A DNA stretch of 64,000 bases from Bradyrhizobium sp. sGM-13 (GCF_018398875.1 NZ_JAGWDK010000008.1:245603-309602), one strand, 5' to 3'; counted from the first letter of the stretch, positions 36,016-44,594 are shown. Numbers and translations are program-made. The notes: generated by a model not told the origin, from the sequence alone.

Positions 36016-37470
36016 TCAATTCATCTGTTCGATGTCCGGCAACTGCCATGTCTTGTCGAAATAGGCCTGAGTGGGACCGTAGAAGCGGAAGTAGGTGAAC
36101 CAGCCTTTCTGCGGCAGTGTCTTGATCCAATTGCCTTGCGGCTTGCCTGAAGGTGGCTGCGGCCCAAAATAGAGGTCGACCGAACCGTCGGGGTTGGTCA
36201 CGATGTTATCGCGGGACGACCGGTCTGGATGGCTCCCGGTGTCAATGAGCGCGCGGGTCTCGTTGTCGTAGATGGTTAGCGACCAGAACTGCGCGACCGG
36301 CGCATTTTTGGGAACGTGAAGCGTGTAATTTTTGCCGCCATCCAGCCAAGCGCCGTTCTTGTCCTTCTGCGCCTCGAGGTAGGCTTGGCCGAACCCGACG
36401 GTTTTGCCCATCATGCCGGCAGTCACGCCAACGGCTTCGTAGAAGTATGAGCTGCGCTCGTCGAGTTGGGTGTAGTTCGCCTCCTCCTGATTGACGCCCT
36501 TCAAAAACAGCAAGTACTCCCATTTCTTGTCTGGATAGGCGAGCGCGCCGGGGAATCGCTTGTGATAGGCGTTGGCGCGGGCCATCAATTCGCCCACTGC
36601 CACGGCATCCAGCAGAATTTTCCTCTGTCGTTCATCCGGAGCAAATGGCTTGCCCTTCTCGATACCGAGCGGCACCAACATGGCCAGCATCATGCGATCT
36701 CGCTCGATCGCCGGCTCTTGATTGATAAGGCGCGCCAGCTCCTGCCAATAAGCGAGGCCACGCGGCTGCCAGGCGCCCCACGGCTTGCCGCCGGTCCCGA
36801 GATGCTTGCTGTCCGGCCGCTTGTCGCGGTCCGCGTAAGGATAGATCTTCAGCTGGGCGACCAGCGCTTTGGCTTTTTCGACATTCGGATCGAGGCCGCG
36901 CTGTCCGGACCAGACATTGTTGGTCTCCGAGCGGAGAACAAAGTAGCCCTCCGGCTTGATGTCAGGATGCCCCGGTCCAAGCACCAGGAACTTACCGCCC
37001 TTGCCCTTGTCAGGCCCGGTCTGACCGGTGTCGCTGAGGGGCCGCTGCCAGAAATCCAGAATGCCACCGGCGATCGGGCCCGGCGGTATCTCGAACACGA
37101 GCGGGCCGGTCTTGGCGAGGTCGGGAAACGCCATCGTATAGGGCGTCGTCGCATTTGCCGTCAGGATACCGAGCTTGTCCTTGAAATCCAGATAATCAAC
37201 ATAGTCGAGTTCGCCGGCGCCGAAGATCTCGCGCTGCTGGCGCTGCCACTCCGCCATTGCGACATACGGAAGGGCCCAGATGTAAGCCTGCGTGGCGCGC
37301 TGAAAGTCCATGCTGTCGAAAAGCTTGGTCACCGTCGCATCGGATGGAAAGCCGTTGACGATTTCCAGTTTGCCGATCGGTGAATCGATCACGCCGTTGG
37401 TCGGCAAGCCCTGCGCCAGCGCCGATGACGAGAGAAGCGTACTCAGAGCAAGTGCGGTCAGAGTCCTCAT
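36016..37470 (-). CDS. Secreted DUF1254/DUF1214 protein (copy 3)
   Basis: This 484-aa protein is the first gene after the minus-strand sigma-54 promoter. The start ATG 37470 follows GGGGAGCCGATC and begins the signal MRTLTALALSTLLSSSALAQ. DUF1254 features are DSMDFQRATQAYIWALPYVA and NATTPYTMAFPDLAKTGPLV. DUF1214 features are DGGKNYTLHVPKNAPVAQFW, SLTIYDNETRALIDTG and DGSVDLYFGPQPPSGKPQGN. The leader between promoter and start codon is about 110 nt. Substrate and reaction are unknown for the family. The aromatic-type regulator and porin nearby suggest a role with an aromatic or hydrophobic compound, which is inference. Confidence 0.9.
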   Translation of the reverse strand: MRTLTALALSTLLSSSALAQGLPTNGVIDSPIGKLEIVNGFPSDATVTKLFDSMDFQRATQAYIWALPYVAMAEWQRQQREIFGAGELDYVDYLDFKDKLGILTANATTPYTMAFPDLAKTGPLVFEIPPGPIAGGILDFWQRPLSDTGQTGPDKGKGGKFLVLGPGHPDIKPEGYFVLRSETNNVWSGQRGLDPNVEKAKALVAQLKIYPYADRDKRPDSKHLGTGGKPWGAWQPRGLAYWQELARLINQEPAIERDRMMLAMLVPLGIEKGKPFAPDERQRKILLDAVAVGELMARANAYHKRFPGALAYPDKKWEYLLFLKGVNQEEANYTQLDERSSYFYEAVGVTAGMMGKTVGFGQAYLEAQKDKNGAWLDGGKNYTLHVPKNAPVAQFWSLTIYDNETRALIDTGSHPDRSSRDNIVTNPDGSVDLYFGPQPPSGKPQGNWIKTLPQKGWFTYFRFYGPTQAYFDKTWQLPDIEQMN

Positions 37471-37585
37471 GATCGGCTCCCCTTTTTGGGTGACCACGCT
37501 TTTTGCAAGGCGTGTTTCTGTTCAGTTCGTTACCCGCTTGGTTCGCGACCTCGTTCGAGGTCGCCCGGCTCTCACCATGCTCATT

Positions 37586-37601
37586 GGCAGTTATCATGCC
37601 A
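37586..37601 (-). promoter_or_regulatory. Sigma-54 (-24/-12) promoter for DUF1254 operon
   Basis: On the minus strand TGGCATG-ATAA-CTGCC matches the sigma-54 consensus TGGCACG-N4-TTGC at 13 of 15 counted positions, with the invariant GG and GC elements ten bases apart. It lies about 115 bp before the start codon at 37470 and about 108 bp from the nearer activator palindrome. Confidence 0.7.
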
Positions 37602-37708
37602 AACACGGGACGCAGGTTGTGCCCGCCAAAGAAGCCAGCAAAACTAACAACTTAAGATTGGGCGCAGCCAAAACTTCATAATGCAGACACAATCGAGGAC
37701 GCTCACGA

Positions 37709-37745
37709 CTCCGATATTTCGGAGAGCGTCTCCAACATTTCGGAG
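37709..37745. promoter_or_regulatory. Paired palindromic activator sites (upstream pair)
   Basis: CTCCGATATTTCGGAG (37709-37724) and CTCCAACATTTCGGAG (37730-37745) are start-to-start 21 bp apart, two helical turns. They lie between the divergent DUF1254 operon and the activator gene. The same palindrome occurs twice after the activator gene and nowhere else that I noticed. The arrangement is that of upstream activating sequences for a sigma-54 activator. The second site may also serve autoregulation of the gene at 37830. Confidence 0.75.
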
Positions 37746-37829
37746 GCGAAAACGCGAATTATTTGCTAAACGTATCCTTCAGAAAGACGAGGCTTCACTC
37801 GCCACGTATTTTTGCGTCAAAGGCATCAC

Positions 37830-39437
37830 ATGACGCTAACAGAACACAAGCTAATGGAGGAATCGTTTGCTGTTGCGGCGGCCGACGCCTCTCATGACGA
37901 GCGTCTCGCATTTGAACGGCTTTTGACCGATCTCTCCGCGCGATTTGCAAACGTTCCCAGCAAAGACGTTTTCTTCGAAATCGAAGCTGCGCTGATCAGA
38001 ATCCGCGAATTTCTTGGGTTCGATCGCTGCAATTTTGGCGAATTTCAAGAAGACGGCACGCTCCACATTTTATGCACGAGCACAGTTGATGGCGTTGACC
38101 CGCTGCCGCTCGGTCCATTTCCTGCACAGCTCACCTGGTACCTCGGAAAAATGCGTGCCGGGGAAGTTGTGGCATACCAATCCCTGCCGGAGAGCCTTCC
38201 GCCCGAGGCATTCGCCGAGGCAGATTATTGCCGGGCTACCGGCATGCGCGCCAACATAAGCATTCCACTTCGCATCGGCGGTGACGTTCTCGGAGATTTT
38301 GGCCTCGATGCCTTTCGTGAAACCCGCGCCTGGCCGGAGGATTTCATATCCCGGCTCAAACTGATTGGCGAGGTGTTCGCACAGTCACTGGCCCGAAAGC
38401 GGTCGGACGAGAAACTGCTGGCCGCCATGGCGGAAATCAAGGCGCTCAAGGACCGCCTCCAGCAGGAGAATACATATCTCCGGCAGGTCGCGCAGAGCAG
38501 ACTGCCGCGGGGTCTCTCCAGCCGGTCGCCACGCTTCAAGGCTGTCATCGAGGAGCTCGAGCAGGTTGCGCGCACCGGATCCACCGTGTTGCTGCTCGGC
38601 GAAACCGGCAGCGGGAAGGAAGTTCTGGCACAAGCAATCCACGATGCCAGCGCCAGACGGGACCGTCCGATGGTCAAGATCAATTGCGCGGCACTGCCGG
38701 CGACCCTGATCGAATCCGAGCTGTTTGGCCGGGAAAAAGGCGCCTTTACCGGAGCATTGGCGCGGCAGCCGGGCCGTTTCGAGATTGCCGACGGCTCGAC
38801 CATATTTCTCGACGAAGTCGGCGAACTGCCGCTCGAACTGCAGCCGAAGCTGCTGCGCGTGCTGCAAGAAGGCGAGTTCGAACGGGTCGGCAGCGCGCGG
38901 ACCATCAAGGTCGATGCACGCATCATCGCGGCGACCAACCGGCAGCTTGCACGAGCGGTTAGCGAGGGGAAATTCCGCGAGGATCTCTACTATCGGCTCG
39001 AGGTATTTCCGATCGAAGTTCCGCCGCTGCGTGAGCGGCGCGAAGACATTCCGTTGCTGGCCTGGACTTTTGTCAAAGAGTTCAGCAATTCGATGGGCAA
39101 ACCGATCGAGGACATCGCAGAAGATTCGATGGCCGCACTGCGGGATTATCCGTGGCCCGGCAATATCCGCGAGCTCCGAAACGTGATCGAGCGCGCGATG
39201 ATCCTGGCGCGCGGCCCGACGCTGCATATCAAGCTCGGCCACACGACCCTTCGACCGCAAGCTGCCGGTTCGACGACGGGCACGCTGGAAGCCGCTGAGC
39301 GCACTCACATCCTGCAGGTGCTCGAGCAATGCGGCTGGCGCATTCGCGGCTCCAACGGAGCGGCTGAGCTACTGGATGTCAAGCCCACGACGCTTGAATC
39401 CCGCATGAAGAAGCTGGGAATCGTGCAGCACATCTAG
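37830..39437 (+). CDS. Sigma-54-dependent activator (GAF-AAA-Fis)
   Basis: This 535-aa enhancer-binding protein has an N-terminal GAF-like sensor (about 30-190, [16 protein letters not shown] and [20 protein letters not shown]) and a short coiled-coil linker. Its AAA+ domain has Walker A GETGSGKE, the sigma-54 contact loop GAFTGA, Walker [11 protein letters not shown] and [13 protein letters not shown] Fis-type HTH closes it ([20 protein letters not shown]). A small-molecule effector is expected to bind the GAF domain; there is no receiver domain. ATG 37830 is chosen; TTG 37812 and ATG 37854 are alternatives. It is flanked on both sides by paired CTCCGANATTTCGGAG palindromes. Confidence 0.92.
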   Translation: MTLTEHKLMEESFAVAAADASHDERLAFERLLTDLSARFANVPSKDVFFEIEAALIRIREFLGFDRCNFGEFQEDGTLHILCTSTVDGVDPLPLGPFPAQLTWYLGKMRAGEVVAYQSLPESLPPEAFAEADYCRATGMRANISIPLRIGGDVLGDFGLDAFRETRAWPEDFISRLKLIGEVFAQSLARKRSDEKLLAAMAEIKALKDRLQQENTYLRQVAQSRLPRGLSSRSPRFKAVIEELEQVARTGSTVLLLGETGSGKEVLAQAIHDASARRDRPMVKINCAALPATLIESELFGREKGAFTGALARQPGRFEIADGSTIFLDEVGELPLELQPKLLRVLQEGEFERVGSARTIKVDARIIAATNRQLARAVSEGKFREDLYYRLEVFPIEVPPLRERREDIPLLAWTFVKEFSNSMGKPIEDIAEDSMAALRDYPWPGNIRELRNVIERAMILARGPTLHIKLGHTTLRPQAAGSTTGTLEAAERTHILQVLEQCGWRIRGSNGAAELLDVKPTTLESRMKKLGIVQHI

Positions 39438-39438
39438 C

Positions 39439-39473
39439 CTCCGAGATTTCGGAGGCGCTCCGATATTTCGGAG
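39439..39473. promoter_or_regulatory. Paired palindromic activator sites (downstream pair)
   Basis: CTCCGAGATTTCGGAG (39439-39454) and CTCCGATATTTCGGAG (39458-39473) are 19 bp apart and start two bases after the activator stop codon. The second is identical to the first site of the upstream pair. They lie about 100 bp before the plus-strand sigma-54 promoter at 39573, the same geometry as on the other side. Confidence 0.75.
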
Positions 39474-39572
39474 CGTTTGGCTGCAGCGACTGCTTATCGG
39501 CGATTTCAGAACGCACGGATATCCTGCTGATCTCCCGCAAGTTTTCCTTGTCTGCAATCCGCTTTGCCGTGT

Positions 39573-39587
39573 TGGCCCGCTTCTTGC
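39573..39587 (+). promoter_or_regulatory. Sigma-54 (-24/-12) promoter for 39.6-43.1 kb genes
   Basis: TGGCCCG-CTTC-TTGC matches the consensus TGGCACG-N4-TTGC at all but one counted position, with correct GG/GC spacing. Transcription would begin near 39600, about 40 bp before the GTG of the ABM-type gene. Confidence 0.8.
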
Positions 39588-39641
39588 GAAGTGGCGAGAG
39601 AACTTCGCTCGAGCCGTTGCAGGCGGCGACAGAAAGCAACC

Positions 39642-39983
39642 GTGATCGTTTTCTCGATGCAGATTGTGCCACCCGATGAAATGCGAACAGCCCTGTTGCG
39701 CAGTCTTGGTTCGATGCTCGGACCGACCCGGGTGGCGCCGGGCTGTCTCGATGCCCGCCTCTACGCCGATCTGGATAAACGCAGGGCCATTCTGCTCGTC
39801 GAAGAATGGGAGTCGCGCGAATATTTCAAGCTCAATCTCGATGCCGCAAAGCTTAATGCAATTGTCGCGGCCATCGAACTCTCCAGCGAAGCGCCGGTGG
39901 TTCGCATTGATGTCGTCGAACGTGAGGAAGGTGTCGAAGCGCTGGCCTTTGATGGAGCCCGCCCCGCCGGGTCGGTTCGATGA
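39642..39983 (+). CDS. Antibiotic-biosynthesis-monooxygenase-like (ABM) small protein
   Basis: This 113-aa protein is read from GTG 39642 (IVFSMQIVPPDEMRTALLRS). The ferredoxin-like fold of the ABM/dimeric alpha-beta barrel family is suggested by PGCLDARLYADLDKRRAILL and VEEWESREYFKLNL. Such proteins are small oxygenases, haem-degrading enzymes or quinol oxidases that need no metal cofactor, but no specific one can be named. A longer frame from 39564 crosses the sigma-54 promoter and is excluded. It is the first gene behind that promoter, which points to induction by the same activator as the DUF1254 operon. Confidence 0.75.
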   Translation: MIVFSMQIVPPDEMRTALLRSLGSMLGPTRVAPGCLDARLYADLDKRRAILLVEEWESREYFKLNLDAAKLNAIVAAIELSSEAPVVRIDVVEREEGVEALAFDGARPAGSVR

Positions 39984-40030
39984 CCATTCACGCCCATGGC
40001 AATCTTGCGGAGAGCAATCCGCTGCCATGA

Positions 40031-40122
40031 GAATTCAACCAGGGAGGAAGGCGCAGGACTACGATCGAAAGAATAGCCGCAGCCAAGTTGGGCGGCTACC
40101 GCCAACGCAGCGCTGATCATTG
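40031..40122 (+). pseudogene. Truncated duplicate of the DUF2092 gene 5' end
   Basis: GAATTCAACCAGG(G)AGGAAG and the following CAGGAC, TCGAAA, AGCCGCAGCCA and GGGCGG blocks repeat, in the same order and spacing, the ribosome site and first codons of the DUF2092 gene at 40534-40625. The copy has lost the ATG region and hits a stop at 40114-40116. It shows a local duplication about 500 bp apart, with the 85-codon gene between. Confidence 0.65.
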
Positions 40123-40234
40123 TCGAAATGTATGCGGCGTCGTCCGGACGGGCGCGTGCAGTGTCGAAATTTGCGGATGCAAAAATGGAGATCACCCTAT
40201 GAGACGGACCACGAAGAGCCTGAAAGGACGCCAA

Positions 40235-40492
40235 ATGAAATTTTCGATTGCGTTATCGGCGGTGCTGATAAGCGGGTTCTTGGCCGCAGGCACTGAGCAG
40301 GCCAGTGCCGTCGTATACTGCCAATATGTTGCATACCCTGTCGGCTGTGTTGCAAGACCCGGCGTCGTACTGCGGCCGCGGCCGGTTGCCCGAGCCGTCG
40401 TGACGCCTGGCCTCGGTGCTTCGGGTGTTGGAGTGCGGCCTGGAACCCCGATGAATCGCGGTGGTCCAGTCAATCGCGTTGGCAGGCGCTGA
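40235..40492 (+). CDS. Small secreted Pro/Arg/Val-rich protein
   Basis: This 85-aa protein has GAAAGGACGCCAA before ATG 40235 and a signal peptide (MKFSIALSAVLISGFLAAGT, cleavage near ASA). The mature part is VVYCQYVAYPVGCVARPGVV followed by a Pro/Arg/Gly-rich tail. Two Cys residues could form a disulfide. Upstream in-frame ATG 40199 is less likely because the signal would be buried. The composition is typical of small Bradyrhizobium envelope proteins, function unknown. It lies in the putative sigma-54 transcript. Confidence 0.7.
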   Translation: MKFSIALSAVLISGFLAAGTEQASAVVYCQYVAYPVGCVARPGVVLRPRPVARAVVTPGLGASGVGVRPGTPMNRGGPVNRVGRR

Positions 40493-40556
40493 TAAGCCAA
40501 GCGACATCCGCGGTGGTGTCCCGCTACTTGCTAGAATTCAACCAGGAGGAAGCCCC

Positions 40557-41372
40557 ATGATGCAGGACCATGGTCGAAACAGAAGCCGCAGCCAGATCGG
40601 GCGGTTGTGCGTTGCCGCCACCGTGGCGCTGACCATGACGGTGCCACTGGCGCAGAACGCGACGGCAGAACCGGGCGACGACGCCAAACAGATCCTGCAC
40701 AAGATGTCCGACTATGTCGCCGGCCAGAAAACTATATCGATAAAATACGATTCGGATATCGAGGTGATCACCTCGGAGCTGCAGAAGATTCAATTCACTA
40801 ACTCCGGTCAGTTGCAGTTGAGCCGGCCGGACAAGCTGCGCGTGACGCGGATCGGCGGCTATGCCGATACTGAACTGGTATTTGACGGCAAGATCCTGAC
40901 CGCCTTCACCAAGGACGATAACTTATTCGCGCAGATCGAAGCCGGTGGCTCGGTCGATCAGCTGGTCGAGCGGTTGAGGGGCGAGCAAGGCGTCGTGGCG
41001 CCGGGCGCTGATCTGCTGCTCTCGAATGTCTTCGATCACCTTATGGCCGACGTCATCGACGCCAGGCATATCGGGCGCGGCGTGATCGACGGCGTCGAAT
41101 GCGAGCATCTCGCCTTCCGCAACATGGACTCGGACTGGCAGCTTTGGATCGGAATCGAAGCTAATCCAATCCCGCTCAAATATGTAATTACGAGCAAGGC
41201 GGTGGCAGGAGCGCCACAATACACGCTCCGGATCAAGGAATGGAAGACCGATGCCCCAGGGGCGGATGCCTTCGCATTCACGGCTCCGCAAGGCGCAAAG
41301 AAGGTGGCGCTCGAAGGGCTCGCAAACTTCGACGAAGTCCCGCAGGGAATTGTAGCAGGAGGAAAAAAATGA
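40557..41372 (+). CDS. Secreted DUF2092-like protein
   Basis: This 271-aa protein starts at ATG 40557 after CCAGGAGGAAG. It has a signal peptide (about 13-37, VAATVALTMTVPLAQNATA). The mature part has DAKQILHKMSDYVAGQKTIS, SGQLQLSRPDKLRVTRIGGY and TELVFDGKILTAFTKDDNLF, then IEANPIPLKYVIT. This is the DUF2092/LolA-like beta-barrel half-shell layout that binds hydrophobic groups in the periplasm. Its stop overlaps the next start (ATGA). With the porin and ABM gene it fits handling of a hydrophobic compound across the envelope, as inference. Confidence 0.8.
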   Translation: MMQDHGRNRSRSQIGRLCVAATVALTMTVPLAQNATAEPGDDAKQILHKMSDYVAGQKTISIKYDSDIEVITSELQKIQFTNSGQLQLSRPDKLRVTRIGGYADTELVFDGKILTAFTKDDNLFAQIEAGGSVDQLVERLRGEQGVVAPGADLLLSNVFDHLMADVIDARHIGRGVIDGVECEHLAFRNMDSDWQLWIGIEANPIPLKYVITSKAVAGAPQYTLRIKEWKTDAPGADAFAFTAPQGAKKVALEGLANFDEVPQGIVAGGKK

Positions 41373-41677
41373 CAACTACTACAACTACTCTTCGAATCTC
41401 GGTCGCGGCCCTTGTGGGCGCACTCGGCCTTTGCTGGAACGGCGAAATGCCACGGGATGCCGGCTCAGCACTGGTATCGTCAGCGGAAGCCAGAATCGGC
41501 CGCCCGCTGACCCCGATGAGCTACGCCGGCGTTGCGCGGCGTACGACGCGGCGCGCGGTCGCCGTGGGCGCCGTCGCTGCCGGCGCTGCCGTTGCCGCAC
41601 CTGTCGTGGTCGCGCCCGCCCGGGTCTGCACGCAAGGTGTGAATGCTTACGGACAGATCGTCACCGTCTGCCGGTGA
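41369..41677 (+). CDS. Small secreted protein with Gly/Ala/Val-rich segment
   Basis: This 102-aa protein follows AGGAGGAAAAAA and overlaps the DUF2092 stop by four bases. The first 30 residues form a signal-like stretch (ISVAALVGALGLCW). The mature region has RPLTPMSYAGVARRTTRRAV, a hydrophobic VAVGAVAAGAAVAAPVVV segment that may be membrane-inserted, and a terminal VCTQGVNAYGQIVTVCR with two Cys. Related small proteins with a C-terminal CxxG...C turn are common in Bradyrhizobiaceae beside DUF2092 genes, as I recall. Function unknown. Confidence 0.7.
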   Translation: MTTTTTTLRISVAALVGALGLCWNGEMPRDAGSALVSSAEARIGRPLTPMSYAGVARRTTRRAVAVGAVAAGAAVAAPVVVAPARVCTQGVNAYGQIVTVCR

Positions 41678-41821
41678 AGCTGCCTTTCTGCAAATGCAGA
41701 CATGTTGGAACCATGCCTGACCGGAGCGCAGTATTTTTGCCGCGCGCCGGTTAGCAGCCTCGCAGTTCGGGAAAATCGCAGCGGGCGAAATTTGAGTCTG
41801 TGTCGTTCCTGGAGAGCCCGA

Positions 41822-43146
41822 ATGATTGCCCCCCGCTTGTCGCGATGGATGCGCGTTGCGCTTGTAGCGAGCCTGATCGCTTTCGTCGCGGGCGCCGCGC
41901 TGCTGGTGTATCGCTACGTGATGAGCCCGCTAACGTTGAGCGTGGCGGTTGGCTCGATTGATGGCGAGTCGGCGCGGTTGATGACGACGGTCGCGAGCCG
42001 CCTCGCCTCCACCCACTCGCGTACTCGACTTAAAATCGAAAACACCGGCACCGCGCTCGGCGCCGCGCAGGCGTTTTCGTCAGGTCGTGCCGATCTCGCA
42101 GTCGTTCGGCCCGACGTCGGTGAGCTCTCGGCGGCGCGAACCGTACTGCTCCTCACCCACGGCGTCGCCATGATCGTTGTCCCGCCCGGCTCCGCCATCG
42201 AAAGCATCGACGATCTCGACAGCAAAACGGTGGGTGTGGTTGGTGGAGAGGTCAATCACGCGTTGGTTGAGGCCCTGTCCAAAGTTTACGATTTGACCCG
42301 TGCCAAAGTGAGATTCAGGGATCTCGCCCTTTCCGATGTCCAGCAAGCGCTTCAATCGAAACAGGTGAATGCGTTGCTCGTGGTGATTCCGCTGACCGAA
42401 CAGTATCTTTCCATCGTCCGAAACTTCTTTGAGCGAAGCCCGAAGCGCAACCAGCATTGATCCCGATCGAATCGGCGGAGGCAATTGCCAACCTTGGGCA
42501 CGTCTACGAAAGTTTCGACCTTCCGAAAGGCACCTTGCAAGGCTCACCTCCCATTCCGGAAGACGACATGACGACCCTGCGTGTGGCCTATTACCTTGTA
42601 GCCAACAAGAAACTCAAAGATGGCGTGGTTTCCGAATTGGCCAAAGTCGTCATGGAGACCCGCCGAGACCTGCTCGGCGAGTTTCCGGTCCTCGCGCAGA
42701 TCGGGACTCCGAGTACTGACAAAGATGCCTTCCTCCCGATTCATCCGGGAGCCGCAGCCTATTTCGACGGCACCGAACAGGATTTTTTCGATCAGTATGG
42801 CAACGTACTTTCTTATGGGCCGATGCTGCTCGGCGCCCTGGCTTCGGTGCTGGCGGCGGCGTGGAAGTTCATGGGACTTGATGTGAAGGAGAAAGTCGAA
42901 AGCCCGCTGGATCAGCTCTATGCCCTGGCAGGTCGAATCCGCCTCGCTCGTAGCGAAGCAGATTTGGATTTGATCGAAGAAGACATCGACAGCATTCTAC
43001 AACACGAGCTTACGCGATACTCAAAGGGCGATTTCCAGGCCGGGGATGCAGCCGCTTTGAGTTTGGCCGCGCGCCGGCTGGAGCACCTGGTCAATTTTCG
43101 CAGGAGCACGTTTGCAAGGAGCGACGCTGTCAGCGCAGCTGATTGA
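41822..43146 (+). pseudogene. TAXI-type solute-binding protein, one frameshift
   Basis: Two frames together give one membrane-anchored TAXI-family (TRAP-associated) solute-binding protein. The N part from ATG 41822 has TM VALVASLIAFVAGAALLVYR, then LTLSVAVGSIDGESARLMTT and GRADLAVVRPDV, and stops at 42458-42460. The next frame continues without a gap in the family pattern (LIPIESAEAIANLGHVYESF, then LRVAYYLVANKKLKDGVV and FLPIHPGAAAYFDGTEQDFF). A second TM is GPMLLGALASVLAAAWKF. A one-base change near 42440-42456 explains the break. No TRAP permease gene is nearby, so it may act as a stand-alone sensor. Confidence 0.75.
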
Positions 43147-43730
43147 GGGGAACGCATGAAGCCGCGAGTCAGTTTCCCCACGCGCAGTACTGGTGGAGCA
43201 TCAGGTTTACGTCAAAACCGGAAATGCCGAAATAAGCCGCGGTGAGCCATCGTCATCGAGCGTAAAAGTGTCCAGCGTATCTCTCAGGTCATTCGTATCG
43301 TTCTGACTGTGGTCCTTTCACTTCCGATCTTCCCCGACCAGCGTATTTCTCGCGCCGCTCGGGGATCCAGCGACATCGCTGCCTGATAGAATCCAGAGAT
43401 CATTCGCAAGCACCTACGGCACTCGCGGCGGCAAATGCAGACCTGCCCCTTTCCAGATCGGCCGGATGAATGTTCTTGGATAAGATTTCGTTCTTCGAAA
43501 CTTCCCATAGGTCATATACACGTTCATCCATGGTGATGGCGTCAGTGTCGACGTTCCAAGATCACAAAGCCACGTCTGCGGCACGACTCGCGGCCCGCAC
43601 GTGCTTTCGTTCCACACTGGCGTGGATACCTCGTCAGAAGACACCGGCTTTGCTTCATTTGCTTTCCAAGCGCGCCCAAAAAATTGGGGGACTAGAGTTG
43701 CTTACATAACGAACTCAGCAGCTTAAGTGC
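43147..43730. other. Gene-free stretch before tRNA-Gln remnant
   Basis: Nearly 600 bp with no supported gene. Short frames occur on both strands without ribosome sites or motifs. A small CCCAA-AAAA-TTGGG hairpin lies at about 43676-43690. This is probably the decayed outer edge of the regulon block. Confidence 0.4.
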
Positions 43731-43781
43731 TGGCTGGGGCGGGAGGGATCGAACCTCCGAATGGCGGAATCAAAATCCGCT
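43731..43781 (-). repeat. tRNA-Gln(TTG) 3' half, copy C
   Basis: On the minus strand this includes the full anticodon stem-loop (AGCGG-ATTTTGAT-TCCGCC), the T arm GGAGG-TTCGATC-CCTCC and the acceptor 3' strand with GCCA. The sequence upstream of the anticodon stem (43782-43830) has a D-arm-like GGCAGAGCGCC but does not pair with the acceptor strand, so no intact tRNA forms. The tRNA part is identical to copy B, but the sequence beyond the junction is different. It therefore marks either another element or the other end of one. Confidence 0.7.
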
Positions 43782-43883
43782 TAGTCCACAAGTACCTCTC
43801 TTAGGCGCTCTGCCATAGAGCTTTCGCTTAGGCGTTGACGCCTCCGTACGCGAGAATATGTTGATCTCGCAAAGGGATCATCA

Positions 43884-44594
43884 ATGAACCGCGAGTCCGG
43901 GTCAGGAAAAACCTGTCGGATGCGCCATATGCAAATACACCAGTTGGGCTTGTTCAGGCGCTCTTACCGAGTCGGTAGTTGGCATTCGCGCATAAGCCGA
44001 CGCTCTTTGTGGGCCATTTTGTTCATTTTGGTGTTCCCCGCCTACTGCCTAGCCGGGGAAGGGAAACCCATCAGCATCACCGTGGCGGCCGACCACACGA
44101 AGGCCAACGGAGAACCCTGGGACGGCATTTCAGGCCTTGGCGGGGGGCGCGGTCCGGCGGCCATTCCCATCCCCCACAAAAATGCGCCGGATCTGGCGGT
44201 CTGCGTCGTTCGTTTGGAAACGCCTCCGGAATGCAGCATGCGGTATGTGAACTTGAAGCAATATTCGCTTTGCCAGAACAGCTATGATTGCATTTTCAAG
44301 CGGGTGAGCATCCCCGATGGTCCTTTCGGGCTCATCATTCTGGATTTGGACTTACGGCGGCATGACCTAGTTGGTTTCCTTTTAATGACGGCTGGGAAGG
44401 CTCTTACTCCTGACCAGCGAGCCGCTTTGGAACGTGAGATTCGGAGAAGAGCCGACCAGTTAGCGCCCGCTTTTTCCCAAGGAGAGAAGCAACGCAGGTT
44501 GAGGGAGATGCTCGTTGTTCCGATGGACCGCTGCGCCGAAGCTAAGGGATGCAGGCTCGTCCAATCCGAAATCCGCGTGAACTCGGCCGAGTGA
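43884..44594 (+). CDS. Secreted protein of unknown function with paired cysteines
   Basis: The frame is 236 aa from ATG 43884, with possible internal starts at 43920 and 43929. The hydrophobic signal (LWAILFILVFPAYCLA) begins near residue 42, so a later start is likely. The mature protein has several Cys residues placed as if in disulfides: AVCVVRLETPPECSMRY, LCQNSYDC, then DRCAEAKGC. An Arg/Glu-rich helix (ALEREIRRRADQLAPAF) lies near the end. I do not recognise a family. It lies between tRNA fragments, which suggests transferred DNA. Confidence 0.6.
   Translation: MNRESGSGKTCRMRHMQIHQLGLFRRSYRVGSWHSRISRRSLWAILFILVFPAYCLAGEGKPISITVAADHTKANGEPWDGISGLGGGRGPAAIPIPHKNAPDLAVCVVRLETPPECSMRYVNLKQYSLCQNSYDCIFKRVSIPDGPFGLIILDLDLRRHDLVGFLLMTAGKALTPDQRAALEREIRRRADQLAPAFSQGEKQRRLREMLVVPMDRCAEAKGCRLVQSEIRVNSAE

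Noticed and set aside
36466..37383. Plus-strand 305-codon frame opposite DUF1254 copy 3
   Set aside because: It is a shadow of a well-supported secreted protein gene, with no signal or domain.
37564..37681. Small plus-strand gene upstream of the activator
   Set aside because: It overlaps the minus-strand sigma-54 promoter and has no ribosome site or motif.
43731..43835. Complete tRNA gene on the minus strand
   Set aside because: The anticodon and T arms fold, but the 5' side lacks the strand needed to pair with the acceptor, and the length is wrong.
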